Source: a virus
IMG/VR virus record: IMGVR_UViG_3300042914_001970
Location: 1 to 21,195 of that record
DNA: 21,195 bases
Direction: 5' to 3' (one strand)
The translations under genes were made by a program, and so were the position numbers. The notes below the pieces were generated by a model. The model was not told where the DNA came from and ran no database searches. It was given only the letters and a program-made list of their open reading frames with translations. This document shows, piece by piece, positions 8,304-15,332 of the stretch. How positions within the stretch are numbered: position 1 is the first letter of the stretch; the number at the start of each line of letters is the position of its first letter.

Positions 8304-8553
8304 GCACTACCTTTATCGTTGACAATGTTACCTCCCCACTTACATCGGACTTAACAGGCATCACAAATTTAAACATTGATACCATTATCTTCGCCCAATC
8401 CGTTGGGTTGTCCTCTCTTATTTGGTTCATAGTCTCATTAAAATGTAACAACTGACCATCAATGGCCGTGTTAATCATTTCTTTGGCTTTCATTGTGGCT
8501 TGGTTAGGTCTGCCTTTGCGACTACCCCCACCCGATTTCTTTCCGTATGCCAT
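8296..8553 (-). CDS. Small terminase-like DNA-binding protein
   Basis: An 85-residue protein directly upstream of and overlapping terL. The N-terminus (MAYGKKSGGGSRKGRPNQAT) is Gly/Lys/Arg-rich, as in many small terminase or terminase-associated proteins. A helical region (KAKEMINTAIDGQLLHFNETM) follows, then a short beta-like tail (VTLSTIKVVRE). It is shorter than most TerS proteins, so it may be only the recognition domain. The identification comes mainly from position and the basic N-terminus. It has its own promoter just upstream. Confidence 0.6.
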   Translation of the reverse strand: MAYGKKSGGGSRKGRPNQATMKAKEMINTAIDGQLLHFNETMNQIREDNPTDWAKIMVSMFKFVMPVKSDVSGEVTLSTIKVVRE

Positions 8554-8581
8554 TTATTTCGCTTTTAAACGCATTTTGCGA

Positions 8582-8613
8582 CAAAGGTAATACAAATCAT
8601 CGACTGATGCAAA
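8582..8613 (-). promoter_or_regulatory. Bacteroidota-type promoter for the packaging/tail operon
   Basis: The minus strand shows TTTG (8613-8610), a 20-nt spacer and TACCTTTG (8589-8582), matching the -33/-7 consensus TTTG and TAnnTTTG. It lies in the 65-nt gap between the VRR-NUC gene and the small-terminase-like gene and predicts a leader of about 25 nt. It is the best candidate for late transcription of terminase, tail chaperone and tape measure. Confidence 0.6.
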
Positions 8614-8618
8614 TAAAA

Positions 8619-9083
8619 TCAACCTGCGATGAATTTAGCATACCACCCATGCCACGTTTCAAAATCCTTGGCAATCACGTACACACCACCAGCGCGTTCG
8701 ATGTCCGATTGGTACTTCTTCTGCACTTCGGATTGTCGGTCCTTGCCGATTTTAACTTCCACCTTGACCGCGCGGCCTTTGATTGTGGCCGATAGGTCTG
8801 CGCTTCCGTTCGTTCCCGTGCCCTTGATATACTTCCCCGTTCCCGCTTTACGTGTCTGCCCCATTACGTTCACATAGGTATAGCTTTCATCTACATAGCG
8901 GCCTGTGTTCTTAATGCGCTCGGCCTGCCATCCCTCTGCTTGCAGGAATGCAACAATGGCCTTTTCTAATCCGTTCGCAGTTTTGTCCGAATGTTTGACA
9001 GGAACCAATGCATGCTCGGGGAAGTTAGGGTTATCCCTGCGCTTGATTTCAAATAGGTAATTGTTGAGGTCTTTGATTGTCAT
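8619..9083 (-). CDS. VRR-NUC-type PD-(D/E)XK nuclease
   Basis: I chose the ATG at 9083 (MTIKDLNNYLFEIK; 154 residues). The frame can be opened three codons earlier only through TTG. The core is GSADLSATIKGRAVKVEVKI, in which an Asp and the Glu-Val-Lys motif supply the PD-(D/E)XK catalytic set. A conserved-type QSEVQKKYQSDIERAGGVYVIA helix-strand follows, as in VRR-NUC proteins. In phages these often act as structure-specific or resolvase-like nucleases near packaging genes, which fits the position between the replication module and terminase. A -7 box ends 7 nt before the ATG, suggesting an essentially leaderless mRNA. Confidence 0.82.
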   Translation of the reverse strand: MTIKDLNNYLFEIKRRDNPNFPEHALVPVKHSDKTANGLEKAIVAFLQAEGWQAERIKNTGRYVDESYTYVNVMGQTRKAGTGKYIKGTGTNGSADLSATIKGRAVKVEVKIGKDRQSEVQKKYQSDIERAGGVYVIAKDFETWHGWYAKFIAG

Positions 9084-9089
9084 CGGTTG

Positions 9090-9097
9090 CAAATATA
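9090..9097 (-). promoter_or_regulatory. Bacteroidota-type -7 box upstream of the nuclease gene
   Basis: TATATTTG on the minus strand exactly matches TAnnTTTG and is followed by CAACCG and the ATG. The predicted transcription start is at or within a few bases of the start codon. A clear -33 element is not visible in the AT-rich upstream sequence. Confidence 0.5.
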
Positions 9098-9122
9098 AGC
9101 ATTGTTTTGAATGTGGTGGAAA

Positions 9123-9178
9123 ATTACTTTTTGGATTATTACCGAATTATTACCGACTTTATTACTAAAAAATTACCA
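9123..9178 (+). repeat. Iteron-like ATTAC(C) repeats
   Basis: ATTAC occurs five times, starting at 9123, 9138, 9149, 9161 and 9172. The spacings are 15, 11, 12 and 11 nt, close to one helical turn. Two copies form a perfect 11-bp tandem repeat, ATTATTACCGA (9135-9145 and 9146-9156). The phasing suggests a protein-binding array, such as a replication initiator or repressor site, next to the helicase gene. Confidence 0.5.
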
Positions 9179-9196
9179 CGGCAAACCCTTGCTACT

Positions 9197-9238
<42 letters not shown>

Positions 9239-9374
9239 AATAAAGAAATACGGAAAACTCCCACGTTTCTTATATTGCGAAAAAACACCGTAGTTATGTT
9301 CACTTTTTGCGAATTTATTACTTTGCTGATTATCATATAGTTAGTTAGTAATAGTAATTTTAGTAAGATTACTT

Positions 9375-10949
9375 TTAGAAATCAACCGCATCCTCGATTG
9401 ATGCCTTATTTTTCCTAACATCCTCATTATAAACTCGATAAGGATTTGTGAACACAAATGGCAATCCTGTCTTTTGCGATGTAGAATTGGCATCTGGAAA
9501 CCCTTTGTACTTTTTTGTTTCCAAATTGACCATTTTCATTTCATCCTTTAAAACTTTGCGGATGTAACTGATTGAAATTTGATTGTTAGTGCCAAACCAT
9601 TTTTCTTTAATGTCCTTTGCAGTTACTTCAACCATATCGATATTGTCATTGTTAGCGAACCAATCAATAAATAGATATTCGATTTCTTTGCGTAATTGGC
9701 TTTTGCTTTCTTCCTTAACTATTTCTAACGACTCGGTCATTATTTCTTCCTTGGTGAACACCATACGCGATTTGCTAAAATCTATTTCGGGCAGTTGCAA
9801 TAAGTATTTAATAAATTTTGGTATTTCATTTTTAAGGTCATTTTCGATGTTGGTGTTTTTCTTCCCGGTAATAGGTTTAATTTTTCTCACCCAAAAACGT
9901 ATTTCTTCTTCATCTATACGCATAAAATCACTTTCTTTATTTGTGCAAAGAATAATTTTACCGTAAAAAGGCACGGAGTAATGACTCACAAACTTTTGCG
10001 ACACCGATATTGTTTTTGCCGTTGCCAATGATTTTAATTTTTCAATAGCATGCACCTTATCAATGGTTGTTTCATCAATCATTATAATATTTTTTGTCGC
10101 ATACGCATCATTGAAATTCGATGTTAAGTCGGATGGGTTAATGAGTGTTGAATTTTCGCCAAATAACATCTGTATCCAATTTAAAAATGTGGTCTTACCT
10201 GTTTCACGTTCCGAAGAAACAAGTGCCAATACAGGTGCAATTTGTCGCGGGTACTGATACAAAATTTTCATGTATTTCAAACCGTGTTCTAAATGTTCGC
10301 CAAAAATATGGTTCATCAATCCCATTGTAACAGGAATGTTATTTTGTTCAATATCATCAATAGCTTTATCGTGTGCAAATTTTGCGTATAAATTATAGCA
10401 GTTGTTAAGCACAGGTTTGTAAGTGATGTTATCTGGGTAAATAGTGAAATCATCAAATTTAAAAATCATGTTCAGCAATTGCTTTCCGTGGTCTTGTTTG
10501 ATTTCATCTTTCTTCCAAGGTTTGAGCAATCGATTGTGTGAGCCAAATCGGTCTTTTTTATCAATCAATTTAAAATAATCAGTACCGACCCGAATGTAAG
10601 GTATTTCGGATTTCATCAGCGTAAAGTGAACGTATGACATAGCTGCGAAATTATCACCTTTGAATTTAACGGCAGATAGCAACATAAACTTTGACAACTT
10701 CGCACCCACGGCAAGTTGATAATCGTTTTTTTTGACCACCTCAACAACATTGTTTTTGTTAAGTGTAAACGTGACTTTATTCAGTTCATTTGGGTCGAGG
10801 TTGTCTGGGTGTTGCAAACATATTTCAGTTTCGGACTTGATGTTTACTTTTTTTACCCCATCAAATATTGACACGAATGAGCCGTGAAAGTTGAAGTAGT
10901 CAACAGGGTTAAGCAATGGGTTTGCTTCTGGTTTTTTAAATTTTTCCAT
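9375..10949 (-). CDS. Superfamily 3 (primase-associated) helicase
   Basis: A replicative helicase of 524 residues from the ATG at 10949; an in-frame ATG ten codons upstream (10979) lies deeper in the previous gene. The C-terminal AAA+ SF3 core has Walker A SERETGKTTF (about 246-255), Walker B NIIMIDET (287-294) and motif C KIILCTNKES (331-340). An arginine-finger-like FWVRKIK follows at about 352-358. The N-terminal 230 residues show no primase motif I recognise, and the C-terminal part (LFIDWFANNDN, IKEKWFGTNNQISISYIRKVL) looks like a winged-helix DNA-binding domain. The preceding BT4734-like primase probably supplies the priming activity, making a split primase-helicase. Confidence 0.88.
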   Translation of the reverse strand: MEKFKKPEANPLLNPVDYFNFHGSFVSIFDGVKKVNIKSETEICLQHPDNLDPNELNKVTFTLNKNNVVEVVKKNDYQLAVGAKLSKFMLLSAVKFKGDNFAAMSYVHFTLMKSEIPYIRVGTDYFKLIDKKDRFGSHNRLLKPWKKDEIKQDHGKQLLNMIFKFDDFTIYPDNITYKPVLNNCYNLYAKFAHDKAIDDIEQNNIPVTMGLMNHIFGEHLEHGLKYMKILYQYPRQIAPVLALVSSERETGKTTFLNWIQMLFGENSTLINPSDLTSNFNDAYATKNIIMIDETTIDKVHAIEKLKSLATAKTISVSQKFVSHYSVPFYGKIILCTNKESDFMRIDEEEIRFWVRKIKPITGKKNTNIENDLKNEIPKFIKYLLQLPEIDFSKSRMVFTKEEIMTESLEIVKEESKSQLRKEIEYLFIDWFANNDNIDMVEVTAKDIKEKWFGTNNQISISYIRKVLKDEMKMVNLETKKYKGFPDANSTSQKTGLPFVFTNPYRVYNEDVRKNKASIEDAVDF

Positions 10950-11121
10950 TGTCGATTTGATTAATGATTTCTTCTGCAAATTGAATTGACATAAAACATA
11001 TTTGTTTTATGCTGACTTTGTCTAACAAATATGCGTTTTCTTTTGATTTTAAAATCAAACTTTGCATTGCTAACCCAGCAAAATAATCTAATCTTTGTTG
11101 TTTTGTTTTTGTATTTTTCAT
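10936..11121 (-). CDS. Small helical hypothetical protein
   Basis: A 61-residue Lys/Gln-rich protein (MKNTKTKQQRLDYFAGLAMQ, ending IINQIDNGKI) between the primase and helicase genes. It is 7 nt from the former and overlaps the latter by 14 nt. Predicted to be helical, with no TM segment. The FAGLAMQSLI stretch recalls small phage proteins annotated only as hypothetical. Tight packing argues that it is real and cotranscribed with replication genes. Confidence 0.6.
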   Translation of the reverse strand: MKNTKTKQQRLDYFAGLAMQSLILKSKENAYLLDKVSIKQICFMSIQFAEEIINQIDNGKI

Positions 11122-11128
11122 AATGTAA

Positions 11129-12004
11129 TCATTTAATATAAGTTGGTTGGTTAATTCCTTTATCTATCATTGATTTAGCTGTTTTTTTATAAACATCTGG
11201 CTTTTTAGATAAATAACTTTGAGAGTCTATTAATCTATTTATTAATGTTATTGCATCATTGTAATCTATATAATTTGCACCTACATAACCACCAAGCAAA
11301 TATGATGTTGCCCGTAAAATAATATGACCAGTATCAGTTATGGTATTAATACGATTTGCAATAATACGTTCAATAACCGATGTTTTGTCATTGATAATAT
11401 ACTGCTTAACAGGTGGCGGTATTGGTTCAATGTATTTCTCATCCCAAGTTTGAGCATTATCACGGTGTAAAATTTCAGCATCGTACGAAAAAAATAGCGG
11501 CAAAATACAATTTTTCGGTGCTTTATCAAAACCATTATAGCAGTTCAAATGTCGCTCAATAGCAGCAAAGTATTGTTTAAACTCCTCAACCGATTTCGCT
11601 TGCGGTATCTTAACCAATGCCCTCACACCATGCCGTGATGCCGATAGCCATGCAGCAATGATGAATTTATACTCATCAAACAAGTATGACTTAAATTCAA
11701 CCGCGTAATCAACTTCCAAGTGGTCAAAGTCCAACACAAGCAACCCAGTCCAATGCTTGATGTTCTCATACTTTCGCGCACCTTGAACGTACACGCATGG
11801 AGTGAATGAATATAGCTTTGATTTCAATGCTTGCTTTGTTGCCATATCACCAACTTCCTCGGCTATTCGTATGCGCTCAAATATGTGCTTGATGTCTATT
11901 TTAGGATTGCGGATTGCGTTTATAAAATATTCAAGCGTAACATTCCCAAGCGGTATGCTGCTCTTGATGTCAGCATCGTAGTAATTGAATTTTATTGGTT
12001 GCAT
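11129..12004 (-). CDS. BT4734-like (VirE N-terminal-like) primase
   Basis: A 291-residue protein resembling the BT4734/VirE-N family, which has an archaeo-eukaryotic primase-like fold. Visible elements are CVYVQGARKYENIKHWTGLL (70-89), the metal-binding DFD of LLVLDFDHLE (88-97, Asp92 and Asp94), the SRHGVRALVKIP motif (123-134) with the nucleotide-binding His, and ILPLFFSYDAEI (167-178) with a further acidic residue. A C-terminal helical region may be a linker to helicase. It overlaps the upstream nuclease gene by 13 nt. In Bacteroidota phages and mobile elements this family sits beside SF3 or DUF3987-type helicases, as here. Confidence 0.85.
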   Translation of the reverse strand: MQPIKFNYYDADIKSSIPLGNVTLEYFINAIRNPKIDIKHIFERIRIAEEVGDMATKQALKSKLYSFTPCVYVQGARKYENIKHWTGLLVLDFDHLEVDYAVEFKSYLFDEYKFIIAAWLSASRHGVRALVKIPQAKSVEEFKQYFAAIERHLNCYNGFDKAPKNCILPLFFSYDAEILHRDNAQTWDEKYIEPIPPPVKQYIINDKTSVIERIIANRINTITDTGHIILRATSYLLGGYVGANYIDYNDAITLINRLIDSQSYLSKKPDVYKKTAKSMIDKGINQPTYIK

Positions 12005-12546
12005 AGCCGTTCGATGTAGGTGTTGTAGTTGATTTCGTGTACTCTTGATATGATGGTGTTATTGTATGACTTATGCTCATAAAACGGCTTGTTGTTCATT
12101 GAAAATTGAAAACCAAGTTCAGTTTTGCGTACCTCGCCAACATTCCACACTCCAAGCATACCGTTAATTGTGTGGTGTGAATGCAATTGTGAGTGTCGGT
12201 CTTGATGATATTTTTTGCCATCAATAACAACCTCATGTTCGTTTAAAATAAAATATTTGTACGATAACGCAGGGCAAATAAACACCGGCACCTGTACGCT
12301 TATGTCATTGCGATACTTCCATTTTAGGTGTGTATAACTATGCGCTTGTTGAATGTATCTGCCTATTTGCTCACCTCGTTTTTTGTCGGGTGCTTTGCAT
12401 TCAATACCGAAATGATATTTGCCTTGTATTGACAATAACATATCAATGCGCCTTGTACCGCATTCGCTCCAAACTTCGCGCTGAACCTCAAAAAAGTTTG
12501 CAAATTTAAGGTGCAGTTGATTGACAAAATTTTCTTCCTGTTTCAT
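11992..12546 (-). CDS. PD-(D/E)XK family nuclease
   Basis: This 184-residue protein carries a PD-(D/E)XK core: TRRIDMLLSI (Asp35), then GIECKAP (Glu49 and Lys51), then the helix RGEQIGRYIQQAHSYTH. That is the order seen in small endonucleases such as Holliday-junction or lambda-exonuclease-like enzymes. The C-terminal half (VFICPALSYKYFILNEHE, DRHSQLHSHHTINGM) has no recognised motif. The His-rich stretch is unusual. It overlaps the upstream 49-residue gene by 4 nt and the primase by 13 nt, placing it in the replication operon. A recombination role, for example a 5'-3' exonuclease partner for the RecT-like protein, is an inference. Confidence 0.75.
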   Translation of the reverse strand: MKQEENFVNQLHLKFANFFEVQREVWSECGTRRIDMLLSIQGKYHFGIECKAPDKKRGEQIGRYIQQAHSYTHLKWKYRNDISVQVPVFICPALSYKYFILNEHEVVIDGKKYHQDRHSQLHSHHTINGMLGVWNVGEVRKTELGFQFSMNNKPFYEHKSYNNTIISRVHEINYNTYIERLCNQ

Positions 12547-12692
12547 TTGCGTTCGGTATTAAGTTTAAAATAATCGGCCTCTGCAAATAGATAATTATCT
12601 GCTTTTTTTGCGCGTTGTATCGCATGGTAGAAACTTTCGGCAGTTAGTGTGTGTTTCTTACCGTTGGGTGAGTAAATGATGTAGGATTTCAT
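12543..12692 (-). CDS. Small hypothetical protein led by a structured 5' region
   Basis: I chose the ATG at 12692 (MKSYIIYSPNGKKHTLTAES; 49 residues). The frame extends to 12728, but those twelve codons overlap the 3' helices of the leader structure and contain no typical start context. The product looks like a small beta-alpha fold ending in LNTERK. It is the first gene after the 12794 promoter and overlaps the nuclease gene as ATGA. Its function is unknown. Being first behind a structured leader, its translation may set expression of the whole replication operon. Confidence 0.65.
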   Translation of the reverse strand: MKSYIIYSPNGKKHTLTAESFYHAIQRAKKADNYLFAEADYFKLNTERK

Positions 12693-12700
12693 AAAAAATA

Positions 12701-12781
12701 AACCCCTACCAAATTGCGCCACCGCCAAGAGGCAACAATAAGATAGGGGTTATTTTGTTAATACGTTTCAATTTTGGCGGT
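12701..12781 (-). promoter_or_regulatory. Structured leader RNA with two interleaved 8-bp helices
   Basis: On the minus strand ACCGCCAA (12781-12774) can pair with TTGGCGGT (12728-12721), and AACCCCTA (12751-12744) with TAGGGGTT (12708-12701). The order 1-2-1'-2' means that both helices together form a pseudoknot; otherwise they are alternative states. The last helix is followed by TATTTTTT and the ATG, so it resembles a terminator or start-site occluding hairpin. It matches no riboswitch I know. Confidence 0.5.
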
Positions 12782-12793
12782 AATTTAGAATTG

Positions 12794-12822
12794 CAAATAT
12801 ACTAATTTATTTTATCTGCAAA
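12794..12822 (-). promoter_or_regulatory. Bacteroidota-type promoter for the replication operon
   Basis: The minus strand shows TTTG (12822-12819), a 17-nt spacer and TATATTTG (12801-12794), a full match to TAnnTTTG. The -33 part lies in the last codons of the Gp157-like gene. Transcription would begin near 12787 and read the roughly 95-nt structured leader before the 49-residue gene. Confidence 0.65.
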
Positions 12823-13301
12823 TTCCTGTTCTCAATAATTCTGCACCCAGGTATTTCAAGGCCGCTTTCTAACGCGCTTTTGATTGCTGCCTTATCGGCT
12901 TGTTCCGTTACCTTAACAACTTTATAAGGGGCAGATAGCTTGTTTACATCATCAACCTCAACCGCTTTTGATTTGCGAAAGTTGATTTTAACCAATGGTG
13001 TTTTGATCTCATCGATGTTGAACAAGTCCATTGCGTTCTTGATGTTGTCTTTCAACCTTTGCGATGCATTCTCGCGTGCTTTTTTCATTGCTTGCAAACG
13101 TTTGATTTCGTTTTCAATGATTTCAACCTCGCCATCCATTTCTTTAATCACGAATGAATAAGCAACAGATTTGTTTTGCAGTTGCTCCTCGGTGATGGCC
13201 AAACTTTGTTCGATTTCGGGGGATGTTTCACCCCCGTTATCGATTAGTTGTTCAGCAATTTGCAGGTAGTTCTGCTCTATTTGATACAACGTTAGTTTCA
13301 T
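12807..13301 (-). CDS. Gp157-like coiled-coil phage protein
   Basis: A 164-residue protein matching the layout of the Siphovirus Gp157 family. The N-terminal half is acidic and helical (LYQIEQNYLQIAEQLIDNGG). A central charged coiled coil includes EVEIIENEIKRLQAMKKAR at about residues 75-93. The C-terminal beta part runs from IKTPLVKINFRKSKAVEVDD to the ending GCRIIENRNLQIK. The family is associated with single-strand annealing and phage-resistance contexts, and its exact activity is not settled. It is separated by 1 nt from the RecT-like gene, supporting a joint recombination unit. Confidence 0.82.
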   Translation of the reverse strand: MKLTLYQIEQNYLQIAEQLIDNGGETSPEIEQSLAITEEQLQNKSVAYSFVIKEMDGEVEIIENEIKRLQAMKKARENASQRLKDNIKNAMDLFNIDEIKTPLVKINFRKSKAVEVDDVNKLSAPYKVVKVTEQADKAAIKSALESGLEIPGCRIIENRNLQIK

Positions 13302-13302
13302 G

Positions 13303-13992
13303 TTATGCTTCGGTTTTAGGGGTTAGTTTTGATTTCATTTCTTTGGCAGCATTGATGAGCGTATCGTTTGCCTTTTCTGCCTTTGATAGCGACTTCCAAG
13401 CATTTGTTAACTCTTCAATGCTTTGGCAAGCGTTAATCATTGCAGTTAACTCATCTATGTTGCTTACCTCAACTGCTTCGGCATCCACGGTAATGGCAGT
13501 CATTTCTTCTGGTACGTACACAGGCCCGCTAAATACATCGGGGCAATACCACTTCACACCGTTGCTTATTGCGCGTGCAAATAGCATATTTTTTGGGAAC
13601 TTGTCGATGTTTTTGGTAAGTGCTTTTTTGGCATCTTCGATTGTGAATGTTGATGTGCCGATTTTCTCAACACCTTGGTAGAAGTCAATGGTGCAAATCT
13701 TTTCAGTAGCTTCAATCACTCTGTAATCATACTTGCCGCTACCTTTGACACGTGATGCAATAAGGCCTGCTCCTATTGTTGGCTTGCCTTGGATGATGTG
13801 AATGCCTGTCATAGCAGCAAATGGAGGTATTCCGATTTCTTGGCCTGCTTGAATTTTAACGATGGCTTGCGCTGCCGACTTGGTATCGGGAAACATTCCG
13901 CTTTCGGCAAATGCCTTGGCCATATTCATTAACTCGTTAATTGGTAGTTGTTGCACCGCTGCAACCTGCATTGTTTGGGTCTTGTTTTCCAT
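13303..13992 (-). CDS. RecT-like single-strand annealing protein
   Basis: The 229-residue protein opens with a short helical segment (NELMNMAKAFAESGMFPDT). The core follows as QAIVKIQAGQEIGIPPFAAM (about 44-63) and IIQGKPTIGAGLIASRVKGS. It also has NMLFARAISNGVKWYCPDVF. This is the pattern of phage proteins grouped with the RecT/Redbeta annealase superfamily. The C-terminal 70 residues are acidic and helical and may bind partners. The start is the ATG in the shared AACCTATG context. Neighbours (OB-fold protein upstream, Gp157-like downstream) fit homologous recombination of phage DNA. No classical exonuclease is adjacent, though the PD-(D/E)XK protein further along could serve. Confidence 0.78.
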   Translation of the reverse strand: MENKTQTMQVAAVQQLPINELMNMAKAFAESGMFPDTKSAAQAIVKIQAGQEIGIPPFAAMTGIHIIQGKPTIGAGLIASRVKGSGKYDYRVIEATEKICTIDFYQGVEKIGTSTFTIEDAKKALTKNIDKFPKNMLFARAISNGVKWYCPDVFSGPVYVPEEMTAITVDAEAVEVSNIDELTAMINACQSIEELTNAWKSLSKAEKANDTLINAAKEMKSKLTPKTEA

Positions 13993-14027
13993 AGGTTTTT
14001 GTTTGTTTATTGGGGGTTAGTATTAGT

Positions 14028-14351
14028 TTAAAATAAATCATCAACACTCAATCCTTTGGCATCTAACGGCACATTCTCTGTGCGGTCAATTTTCCATCCC
14101 TCAATCGAGTTGAAATACTTAACGCTGCCATCCTTGCCTTGGTATTGCTTGCCTCGTAGGTTGTAGCATACGGTTACGTTGTCGCCCACCATGTACTTGT
14201 CAAGCATCGTGCATTTGTCCTGCGTGAATTGAATTGTGATGTGTTGCGGATATTTATCGGCAACGGTGACAACCATTTCACGTTTGGCGAAGTTGTCGTT
14301 TACTTGTTGGGTGTTGTAGATTTCTCTAATGGTACCTGTGATTGTGTTCAT
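14028..14351 (-). CDS. ssb: DUF3127-type OB-fold single-stranded DNA binding protein
   Basis: A 107-residue protein like the DUF3127 family of Bacteroidota and their phages. It begins ITGTIREIYNTQQVNDNFAK, then has a strand-rich body (REMVVTVADKYPQHITIQFT, GDNVTVCYNLRGKQYQGKDG, YFNSIEGWKIDR). It ends in an acidic Asp-Asp-Leu-Phe, resembling the C-terminal tip by which SSBs recruit partners. The predicted role is to coat single-stranded DNA during replication and RecT-mediated annealing. The RecT-like gene follows after 35 nt. Confidence 0.8.
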   Translation of the reverse strand: MNTITGTIREIYNTQQVNDNFAKREMVVTVADKYPQHITIQFTQDKCTMLDKYMVGDNVTVCYNLRGKQYQGKDGSVKYFNSIEGWKIDRTENVPLDAKGLSVDDLF

Positions 14352-14357
14352 TTGGTT

Positions 14358-14786
14358 TTAGTGTTTATTGTTGTTTTGAATATTATTAATGATGTCGATG
14401 CAATCTTGTGATATCTGGATAGTTTTTTCCATAGGTGCGTTGTAGCACAATGGATTGGCTTCGCGCATATCTAACGCAACGGCATAGGCATCCTCGTATG
14501 ACTCGTACATATGAACGTGAACGGTTAAAGTATTTTCGCCATAAGTTAATTCATCAACTGCAAAAATAAAATACTGCATAGTATGATAGTTTTCAGTAAT
14601 TAAAATTTCAGTTGTTTCATTCTCATCTGCACAATGTGTTGCACACAAATACACCCTATCCTCTGGCAATCCTTTATGGTTAAGAATTTTGTGTGTTAAT
14701 TCATCAATGTTGCTGAACTCAAATTGTTCGATGTCCTTGTGTTCGGACAAGTCGGAGATTGCTAAATGTAGCTTGTAATTTTTCAT
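14358..14786 (-). CDS. Hypothetical acidic protein
   Basis: I chose the ATG at 14786 (MKNYKLHLAISDLSEHKDIE; 142 residues). The longer frame to 14855 overlaps most of a neighbour's end and is less likely. It is acidic, with alternating strand-like and helical stretches (DRVYLCATHCADENETTEIL, MQYFIFAVDELTYGENTLTV, YESYEDAYAVALDMREANPL). No motif is recognised. It lies 6 nt before the SSB-like gene in the early operon. The DNA is slightly more AT-rich than neighbouring genes. Confidence 0.65.
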   Translation of the reverse strand: MKNYKLHLAISDLSEHKDIEQFEFSNIDELTHKILNHKGLPEDRVYLCATHCADENETTEILITENYHTMQYFIFAVDELTYGENTLTVHVHMYESYEDAYAVALDMREANPLCYNAPMEKTIQISQDCIDIINNIQNNNKH

Positions 14787-14790
14787 TTTT

Positions 14791-15060
14791 TTAAATATAA
14801 AATTGGTTAATAATTTGTGTAAATAATTCATTCGGCAATGCCTTGGCATCATCACTCACGTTGGAGTATTCTTGTTCAATCCAATGCTCATCACCTTGGC
14901 TTCTATTAACGTGTTTAACCGATACGGTGATGCGTACATACGTTCTGCCCTCATAGTGCGTTAAAATCTTATCTAATAGCTGCGAGTTTAAGTCGCTACA
15001 ATCTAATGACCAATCGGCAATAAATCCGTGGTTGTCAAGTGAGTACCATACATCTATCAT
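14791..15060 (-). CDS. Hypothetical small protein
   Basis: An 89-residue protein (MIDVWYSLDNHGFIADWSLD) with a mixed beta-alpha pattern (GRTYVRITVSVKHVNRSQGD, ending LPNELFTQIINQFYI). It overlaps the upstream RpoA-CTD-like gene by 4 nt (ATGA type) and precedes the next gene by 4 nt. No family is recognised. Context is a run of small early genes, which in phages often encode host-takeover proteins. Confidence 0.65.
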   Translation of the reverse strand: MIDVWYSLDNHGFIADWSLDCSDLNSQLLDKILTHYEGRTYVRITVSVKHVNRSQGDEHWIEQEYSNVSDDAKALPNELFTQIINQFYI

Positions 15061-15332
15061 AGCACCTCATTGATTAACTGATTAAACTCGGTTATAGTCA
15101 ACTGCCCGCACCCGCGCACGGTCAATAATTTGCCCTCGGTCAAGTCCTCAACCGTGTCAAATTTAGCCATGGATTTGTTCAGCACGTTTACCAAACGTTT
15201 GCTCATTCTGTGCTTGTTGTATTCGATAAACGAGCGCAATGGTGTGCGCCCGATTTCGCTATCTATCTGCGCCCGGTATTGTTGGCAGATTAATAATGCC
15301 TTGTTGTAATCATTAAGCGATATTTTGCTCAT
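15057..15332 (-). CDS. RNA polymerase alpha-CTD-like helix-hairpin-helix protein
   Basis: This 91-residue protein has C-terminal residues 42-91 that resemble the alpha subunit C-terminal domain of bacterial RNA polymerase. RMSKRLVNVLNKSMAKFDTV corresponds to the first helices. It is followed by EDLTEGKLLTVRGCG and then QLTITEFNQLINEVL, matching the LLxxRxxGxxSLxEIxxxL pattern of alpha-CTD. The N-terminal 40 residues (YNKALLICQQYRAQIDSEIG) are helical and not part of RpoA. A plausible role is binding UP-element DNA or competing with the host alpha-CTD to redirect transcription. Alternatively it is only a DNA-binding HhH domain. Confidence 0.6.
   Translation of the reverse strand: MSKISLNDYNKALLICQQYRAQIDSEIGRTPLRSFIEYNKHRMSKRLVNVLNKSMAKFDTVEDLTEGKLLTVRGCGQLTITEFNQLINEVL

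Noticed and set aside
8904-9083. Longer nuclease start through TTG at 9092
   Set aside because: An ATG lies three codons later and the -7 box would sit inside the longer frame.
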